Shown: one piece after another, positions 13,732 through 18,121 of the stretch
Layout: every line of letters starts with the position of its first letter
Numbering within the stretch: position 1 is the first letter of the stretch
From: Acidobacteria bacterium UBA7540
GTDB taxonomy: Bacteria > Acidobacteriota > Terriglobia > UBA7540
Direction of reading: 5' to 3'
DNA: 18,121 nt
NCBI GenBank assembly: GCA_002478145.1
Contig: DLMI01000002.1
Span: 1 to 18,121 of the forward strand
Translations under genes and position numbers: made by a program
The notes under the pieces: model-generated
Told to the model about the DNA's origin: nothing
What the model saw: only the letters and a program-made list of their open reading frames with translations
Databases searched by the model: none

Positions 13732-15756
13732 ATGAGTCAACTCGGAAGCGTTGGCCTCGTTGCCGCGCTGGCATTTGCCGCTTTTGCGGTAGTCGCCGGA
13801 GTTGTGGGCGGGAAGCTGCGCAGTTTGCGGGTGGTGAGGAGCGCCGAGCGGGCCACGCTGGCGTTCTTCGTCATGGTCACGGTGGCGGTGGTCGCGCTCG
13901 AGTACCTGATCCTCACCAACGACTTTCACAACGCCTACGTTGCCGAGCACTCCAACCGCGACTTGCTCACTTTCTACAAAGTGGCGGCGCTCTGGGCGGG
14001 CCAGGAAGGCTCGCTGCTTTTCTGGACGTGGCTGCTTTCGATTTACAGCGCCTTGGCGGTGTTGCTGAACCGCAAGAAAAACCGCCAGCTCATGCCTTAT
14101 GTGGTTGCGGTGCTAATGGGCACGGGGGTCTTCTTTTCTTCGTTGGTGCTTTTTGTTGCCAACCCATTTCAAGAGCTATCGCTCGCCTCGCCCGCTGGGG
14201 TGCAACCCTTCACCCCGCCGGATGGCAACGGGCTGAATCCTCTTTTGCAATACCACTCGATGGTGATCCACCCTCCCATGCTTTACCTCGGGTACGTGGG
14301 CATGGTGGTCCCCTTCGCCTTCGCGATGGCAGCTCTCATCACACGGCAATTGGGGGACAACTGGATTCGCACCACGCGCCGCTGGACGATGGTTCCCTGG
14401 ATGCTCCTCGGCCTGGGCATTCTTCTGGGCGGCAACTGGGCTTACGCGGTGCTGGGCTGGGGCGGCTACTGGGGCTGGGACCCGGTGGAGAACGCTTCCC
14501 TTCTGCCGTGGCTTTCGGGGACCGCGTTCCTGCATTCCGTGATGATCCAGGAGAAGCGCGGGATGCTGAAGGTGTGGAATGTTGTGCTGGTCATCACAAC
14601 TTTCTTCCTCAGCATCTTCGGGACGTTCCTCACCCGCAGCGGCATTGTTTCTTCCGTGCACGCCTTCGCCCAATCGAACATCGGCCCCTTCTTCGCGGTC
14701 TTCCTTTCCATCATTGCTTTCTTCTCGCTCACGCTGCTTTTCCTGCGCTTGGATCATCTCAAGAGTGAGAACAAGCTCGATTCCCTCGTTTCCCGAGAGA
14801 GCGGATTCCTCTTCAACAACTGGATTCTGCTGGCGCTGGTCTTTGCGGTCCTCTGGGGAACGCTGTTCCCGCTCATTTCCAAGGCGGTGCAAGATGTGAG
14901 CGTCACCGTGGGCGCTCCATTCTTCAATAAGACGGCCATACCCATGGGCCTGCTGCTCCTCTTTCTGACCGGCGCGGGTCCGCTGCTGGCCTGGCGGAAG
15001 ACTTCTTTCCAGAGTCTCAAGCGGAATTTCCTCGCGCCGTTGATTATTGCCGGGGTGTCAGGTGCGATTCTGCTCATCGCGGGCGTGCGACATTTCTATG
15101 CCTGGATGACCCTGGTTCTCTCCATCTTTGTGGGCGTCTGCATCCTGGGAGAGTTCTGGAAGGGCGCCCGGACGCGCATGAAAACTGCCGGTGAGAATTT
15201 TGCGCAGGCTCTTTATAACCTCACCATGCGGAACACGCGGCGGTACGGCGGTTACGTGGTGCACTTGGGCATTGTGCTCCTCTTTATCGGGTTTGCGGGC
15301 TTGGCTTTCAAGACGGAGGCCAAAGGCTTGATGCAAGAGGGCGACCTGCTGCGGGTGAAAAATTATCTGCTGCGTTGCGACGGCCTCGCGAGCGGTGACA
15401 CTCCGAATTACGAATACACCCGGGCGCTTATTACCGTCACCAAGGACGGCCACGCATTCACCTCGATGCATCCCGAGAAACGCTTCTACAAGGCCAGCCA
15501 GCAGCCCACAAGCTACGTATCCATTCACCCCACGCTCTCGGAGGACTTGTACGTCGTGCTCGCGGGTCTGGACCAGGATACGGGCAAGGCGGTGATCGAA
15601 GTTTTCATCAACCCGCTGGTCATGTGGGTGTGGATCGGCGGTGTGGTGGTGTTCCTGGGAACGCTCCTGGCGCTCGTGCCCAGCCGGGTGGAGCGCGAGA
15701 TGGCGGAAATCCGACGGGCCCAGGAAGTAGCGGTGCAGGCAAACGATGCCATCTAG
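13732..15756 (+). CDS. ccmF: Cytochrome c heme lyase subunit CcmF
   Basis: 674 residues, polytopic inner-membrane protein (E. coli CcmF 647). It receives heme from CcmE and joins it to apocytochrome c. The WWD heme-handling domain is WAYAVLGWGGYWGWDPVENAS (236-256). Conserved histidines are visible in QYHSMVIHPP (His175, His180), FLHS (His268), SSVH (His310) and YVVHLGIVLLF (His511). A long periplasmic loop (about 525-625) precedes the last helix near 630-650. GGAGAG at 13721-13726 gives a good ribosome site for ATG 13732. Its end overlaps ccmH by 11 bases, so the two are coupled. ccmABCD and ccmG are not in the window. Confidence 0.96.
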   Translation: MSQLGSVGLVAALAFAAFAVVAGVVGGKLRSLRVVRSAERATLAFFVMVTVAVVALEYLILTNDFHNAYVAEHSNRDLLTFYKVAALWAGQEGSLLFWTWLLSIYSALAVLLNRKKNRQLMPYVVAVLMGTGVFFSSLVLFVANPFQELSLASPAGVQPFTPPDGNGLNPLLQYHSMVIHPPMLYLGYVGMVVPFAFAMAALITRQLGDNWIRTTRRWTMVPWMLLGLGILLGGNWAYAVLGWGGYWGWDPVENASLLPWLSGTAFLHSVMIQEKRGMLKVWNVVLVITTFFLSIFGTFLTRSGIVSSVHAFAQSNIGPFFAVFLSIIAFFSLTLLFLRLDHLKSENKLDSLVSRESGFLFNNWILLALVFAVLWGTLFPLISKAVQDVSVTVGAPFFNKTAIPMGLLLLFLTGAGPLLAWRKTSFQSLKRNFLAPLIIAGVSGAILLIAGVRHFYAWMTLVLSIFVGVCILGEFWKGARTRMKTAGENFAQALYNLTMRNTRRYGGYVVHLGIVLLFIGFAGLAFKTEAKGLMQEGDLLRVKNYLLRCDGLASGDTPNYEYTRALITVTKDGHAFTSMHPEKRFYKASQQPTSYVSIHPTLSEDLYVVLAGLDQDTGKAVIEVFINPLVMWVWIGGVVVFLGTLLALVPSRVEREMAEIRRAQEVAVQANDAI

Positions 15757-16231
15757 ATGGGCTTTAGTCATTCTCGTTCTTGGCCTGTCCGTAGTTTCCA
15801 TGACGCGCGCGGACGGCTCCAGGAAACCGACGCTGGAATCGATTGGCGACCAGGTGATGTGCCTGTGTGGCTGCGTGGCGACTCTGAACCACTGCCCACA
15901 CCGCGATTGCGCGACGGTGGCGGAAATCCGCCCCATCATCGAAAAAGAAATCGCCGAAGGGAAGGATGAAACCACGATTCTCCAGGACCTGGCAATTCGT
16001 TACGGGGTGCAGGTGCTGGCCGCTCCCCCGGCCAGGGGATTCAGCCTGACAGCGTGGATTCTGCCCGGCGTAGGCTTGCTCGCTGGGTTATCGTTCGTAC
16101 TCATCATCGTGCGGCGTTGGCGAAAACCGTCACCTGTCGCGGCCGCCATTCCGGCCAAGCCCCTGGACCCGAAGTTACTGGCGGCGGTGGAAGAAGAAAT
16201 GAAAAGTTCGGGGCTAGGGGCTGGGGGATAG
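15746..16231 (+). CDS. ccmH: Cytochrome c biogenesis protein CcmH (CycL/NrfF family), CxCGC variant
   Basis: 161 residues: a signal segment (about 5-20), a periplasmic helical domain (30-95), a membrane helix (about 103-122) and a short cytoplasmic tail. It reduces or holds the CXXCH cysteines of apocytochrome c next to CcmF. The usual active motif is LRCxxCQ; here the equivalent is QVMCLCGC (Cys39, Cys41, Cys43), followed by NHCPHRDC (Cys50, Cys55). This CxCGC...C-H-x-x-C arrangement is a variant I associate with Acidobacteriota and some Gram-positives; it could also bind a metal. EIRPIIEKEIAEGKDETTI matches the family helix pair. The last seven residues (SGLGAGG region) and the stop codon are encoded by heptad repeat tract F, so the C-terminus may be repeat-made. 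It overlaps ccmF by 11 bases. Confidence 0.9.
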   Translation: MPSRWALVILVLGLSVVSMTRADGSRKPTLESIGDQVMCLCGCVATLNHCPHRDCATVAEIRPIIEKEIAEGKDETTILQDLAIRYGVQVLAAPPARGFSLTAWILPGVGLLAGLSFVLIIVRRWRKPSPVAAAIPAKPLDPKLLAAVEEEMKSSGLGAGG

Positions 16232-16290
16232 GGACTGAGGGCTGGGGATTGGGTGATTGATTCATTGATCCATTGATCCATTGATTCATT
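16210..16290. repeat. Mixed heptad/octad repeat tract F, overlapping the ccmH 3' end
   Basis: Seven 7-bp units (GGGGCTA, GGGGCTG, GGGGATA, GGGACTG and relatives) at 16210-16258 pass directly into four 8-bp units (GATTCATT, GATCCATT) at 16259-16290. The ccmH TAG is at 16229-16231, inside the third heptad. The heptads match those of tract A in the same orientation relative to the upstream gene. The octads resemble those of tract C. Confidence 0.85.
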
Positions 16291-16549
16291 GGATGCTCTT
16301 CCCGAGGACAAAGGGAAGGAATTGGGTCTCTGCCCTCTCCCAAGGCTGAGCATGTCCCACATCTTAGGCTGGACACGGGGGCCATAAGTCAAAAACCAAC
16401 CCTCTCCCAAGGGGAGAGGGTGTCCCGCGATTCCGATGCACTTCATCGGGACGCGGGACGGGTGAGGGGTCGCTCGCGGGGGGACCAGGGACCAGATGGG
16501 CCAACGCAGAATAAAGCGGCTCTAACGACGCGTTAGTTTGGGTGCTTCT
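16291..16549. other. Intergenic region with two strong adjacent hairpins
   Basis: ACCCTCTCCC (16399-16408) pairs perfectly with GGGAGAGGGT (16412-16421) around a 3-base loop. Directly next, GTCCCGCG (16422-16429) pairs with CGCGGGAC (16452-16459), enclosing CCGATG (16433-16438) with CATCGG (16444-16449). CCCTCTCCC-type hairpins recur in intergenic DNA of many bacteria; a CTCTCCCAAGG fragment also occurs near 16334-16344. There is no T run. The rest of the stretch shows nothing I recognise. Confidence 0.6.
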
Positions 16550-17002
16550 ATGTTTCTCGTTATCGGACTACTGATTGCTTTAGGTTTGGCGGCTTTCGTC
16601 GCGACGCCATTGCTTTCGGCGGAAGGCGCGGGGAATTCCACTTTGCCCGTGGATGTCACTCCGCTCGGGGATTTGAAGCGACGCCGCCTGGTGGTCTACG
16701 AGAACCTGAAGGACCTGGAATTCGAACACCAAGCCGGAAAGATCGGCGGCCAAGACTACCAGAGCCTGAGGGAGAATTACCTTGGTGAAGCCGCTGCCCT
16801 CATGGCTGCCACGCAGGAGGCTGAACAACCGAGAGAAAATGATGCCGTGATCGAACGTGAGATCGCGGCGCGTCGTGCCACCCGGAAAATCCAACCCCCC
16901 CAGGATTATGTTTGTCCCCATTGTGGTTTCGAGAATCCCGTGCCCGTGAAGTTTTGCGGGGAGTGCGGAACGAGGATTACGGATCACCCACGGAAGCCGT
17001 GA
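16550..17002 (+). CDS. CcmI-like membrane protein with C-terminal zinc ribbon
   Basis: 150 residues from ATG 16550 (a TTG four codons earlier is possible; neither has a clear ribosome site). Residues 1-21 are a membrane helix. Residues 40-90 are helical and charged, with LKRRRLVVYENLKDLEFEHQ and AGKIGGQDYQSLRENY. This resembles the first helix pair of CcmI/CycH (a DLE...G.I...DY..LR pattern). Residues 122-139 form a zinc ribbon with Cys122, Cys125, Cys136 and Cys139 (CPHC and CGEC). It lacks the TPR part of CcmI. Position after ccmE-ccmF-ccmH supports a role in cytochrome c assembly, but the function is inferred. Its stop is 6 bases from the stop of the opposite-strand barrel gene. Confidence 0.78.
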   Translation: MFLVIGLLIALGLAAFVATPLLSAEGAGNSTLPVDVTPLGDLKRRRLVVYENLKDLEFEHQAGKIGGQDYQSLRENYLGEAAALMAATQEAEQPRENDAVIEREIAARRATRKIQPPQDYVCPHCGFENPVPVKFCGECGTRITDHPRKP

Positions 17003-17008
17003 AGATTG

Positions 17009-17719
17009 TCACTTAAACCGGAAAACGATCCCTGCGCTCGGAACAATATTGTGACTGGTCCCGGTGAGCCCCGTGATCCCGCTGATGGAGTTGGGCTTGG
17101 GCTGTCCAGTTATGTAATCCCTGAGTTCCAGCCGCAAGGCGAAGTGTCGTTGGAGGACGAGGTCGGCGCCGCCTCCGTAATTCCACGCGAACTGCCACCC
17201 GTTGTCCGCAGTGAAGTAGCCTGAAACAACCGCAGAGGCATTCGAGGGGCCGCTGAAGCGGTTTGCTCCCAGCCCGCCAGTGACAAACGGCTGCACACGG
17301 GTCTTTGCCCAGAGATAGCGGACATAATTGAAGGAAATGAGATCAGCGCGATTGTACGCGGAGAGCGCTGGCAGCCCTGCCGGCTGAAGTGAGAAGTGGT
17401 TGGGGCTGTAAGAATAGCTCGCTTCCAGGGCGTCATGCCGCGTAAACCGGATGCGTCCACCGGCAAAAAGACGCGCCGTCTTGGAGAACGAACTGGTCAC
17501 GGCGACTGACGAGGGGGCGCAGGCCAGTTCTGGACATGGCCCCTCAGGGGGGCAGGGCGCTGGACATGCGACGAGTTCCTGGCCGCTGCTACCATTCAGG
17601 AAGGAGCCGCCGCCATCGAGGAAAACTTCGAGGCGCGGAGGAGGGTCCTGCGCGCAAGCCCAAGGGAAAACCAAGAGCAGAAGCAAAATCAAGGGCGGGA
17701 TCATTCGAAGGCTTCGCAT
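17009..17719 (-). CDS. Outer-membrane beta-barrel protein, unknown function
   Basis: 236 residues. The signal peptide (1-24: MRSLRM, a run of leucines, cleavage near ACA before QDPP) shows export. The mature protein has alternating amphipathic strands (LEVFLDGGGSF, ARLFAGGRIRFT, ALEASYSYSP, FNYVRYLWAK, VQPFVTGGLGANRF, FAWNYGGGADLVL, FALRLELRDYI) and ends in a strand, AGIVFRFK. This fits an eight-strand OmpA/OmpW-size barrel. A Cys/Pro-rich loop (about 50-68) with four cysteines is unusual and may form disulfides. The start is ATG 17719 with GGAGG six bases upstream; a longer frame from 17758 is transposase-derived DNA and less likely. Confidence 0.8.
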   Translation of the reverse strand: MRSLRMIPPLILLLLLVFPWACAQDPPPRLEVFLDGGGSFLNGSSGQELVACPAPCPPEGPCPELACAPSSVAVTSSFSKTARLFAGGRIRFTRHDALEASYSYSPNHFSLQPAGLPALSAYNRADLISFNYVRYLWAKTRVQPFVTGGLGANRFSGPSNASAVVSGYFTADNGWQFAWNYGGGADLVLQRHFALRLELRDYITGQPKPNSISGITGLTGTSHNIVPSAGIVFRFK

Positions 17720-17725
17720 AGCATG

Positions 17726-17730
17726 CCTCC
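17726..17730 (-). promoter_or_regulatory. Shine-Dalgarno site of the barrel gene, inside transposase-derived DNA
   Basis: GGAGG on the minus strand, six bases before ATG 17719. The same bases encode the RRLFGGM end of the upstream transposase relic, so the translation start appears to have been built from the insertion-sequence tail. Confidence 0.6.
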
Positions 17731-17966
17731 AAAGAGGCGCCGCCTGTCTCTCGCGCACGGCGAGTCAAAAGAGACCGCGGCGACGCTCTCTGCCAGCAGC
17801 AGCCGGTAATACGGGGCGTGCTTCACCGGCCGTCCGCCGGTCTTCACCAGCCGCTGCTGCAAGCTCGTCAAGCACAAACTTTCGACGCTCTAGGGATGCT
17901 ACAACCGCCGCCACAAGTTGCCCAGGTTATAGGCAATCACTCTGAGCTACAGTCGCACTTCGTTGG

Positions 17967-18027
17967 ATCCCGCGAGGAGGGATGGCCTCCCGCCAGGCGG
18001 GACGCGTCATCGTCCCGCCAGGGCGGG
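17967..18027. repeat. Palindromic hairpin element within the transposase relic
   Basis: ATCCC/GGGAT (17967-17971, 17979-17983), CCCGCC/GGCGGG (17989-17994, 17996-18001), and GGCGGGACG (17996-18004) with CGTCCCGCC (18011-18019) around CGTCAT. GGGCGGG closes at 18021-18027. The element separates two parts of the transposase that are in different frames (REGKQAVSKTR and NEVRL), so it looks like a REP/MITE-type insertion that replaced a few codons. Confidence 0.6.
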
Positions 18028-18121
18028 TCTTCGACACCGCCTGCTTGCCTTCTCTGTGAAATTCACATCGCTGTTGTGCAGGATGCTCATGAGGAGCACC
18101 TAATGAGCGTTACATAATATA

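Larger units (their letters stand above)
17722..18121 (-). pseudogene. Decayed IS1380-like transposase, C-terminal part, cut by the window edge
   Basis: Minus-strand translation gives NEVRL, stop, LRVIAYNLGNLWRRL, stop, HP, stop, SVESLCLTSLQQRLVKTGG, then RPVKHAPYYRLLLAES, and later RRLFGGML. This is the C-terminal end of a DDE transposase of the IS1380 type (typical: SNEVRLQLSVIAYNLGNLWRRL ... KTGGRLVKHARYYWLLLAE). Stops lie at 17947-17949, 17899-17901 and 17890-17892. Upstream, REGKQAVSKTR appears in another frame (about 18030-18060), so there is also a frameshift, with a hairpin element at the break. The DDE catalytic core would lie beyond the window. It is non-functional. Confidence 0.75.

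Noticed and set aside
17009..17719. Barrel protein as a lipoprotein (PWAC near the signal end)
   Set aside because: The residue at -3 is Pro and -2 is Trp, which does not fit a lipobox; ACA followed by QD fits signal peptidase I.
17789..17813. TGCCAGCAGC...GGTAATACGG resembles the 16S rRNA 515 region
   Set aside because: The match is broken by indels and flanking DNA is not 16S. The bases encode HAPYYRLLLAES of the transposase relic on the minus strand.

Overview
The window looks like chromosomal DNA from an uncultivated or soil bacterium, most likely an Acidobacteriota member. The case for this is inference: GC-rich coding DNA, a diderm cell plan (Ccm cytochrome c maturation, outer-membrane barrel), a small secreted protein of a type I associate with Acidobacteria (6743-7189), a Cys-type CcmE and a CxCGC-type CcmH. 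No rRNA, tRNA or CRISPR array was recognised.

Layout. (1) 1-6016: a peptidoglycan-salvage block. A minus-strand fusion of a beta-lactamase-fold hydrolase (AmiE/YbbE-like) with an exo-muramidase (NamZ/YbbC, DUF1343) is divergent from a sodium:solute symporter followed by murQ. Together they would release MurNAc, import it and convert MurNAc-6-phosphate to GlcNAc-6-phosphate; no MurNAc kinase is visible. (2) 6017-8824: a gene-poor stretch, a small secreted protein and, convergent with it, a fumarylacetoacetate-hydrolase-family enzyme. (3) 8825-12901: purF-lepB-purM-purN, a purine operon with signal peptidase I embedded in it. (4) 12902-13059: remnants of a ParD/ParE-like toxin-antitoxin pair. 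(5) 13159-17002: ccmE-ccmF-ccmH and a CcmI-like zinc-ribbon membrane protein. (6) 17009-18121: an outer-membrane barrel gene and a decayed IS1380-like transposase.

The most unusual structure is not a gene. Six intergenic places hold degenerate tandem repeats with a strict 7-bp (sometimes 8-bp) period. They start inside or within about 30 bases after a stop codon, and in three operon gaps they run almost to the next start. Each gap uses its own repeat word, but the plan is shared: a left arm of one word and a right arm of its reverse complement, so the gap RNA or DNA can fold back. Three coding regions (symporter, murQ, ccmH) have their stop codon inside the repeat. Other hairpin-type repeats (185-340, 2935-3036, 7328-7351, 16399-16459, 17967-18027) show that the intergenic DNA here is shaped by small palindromic elements.
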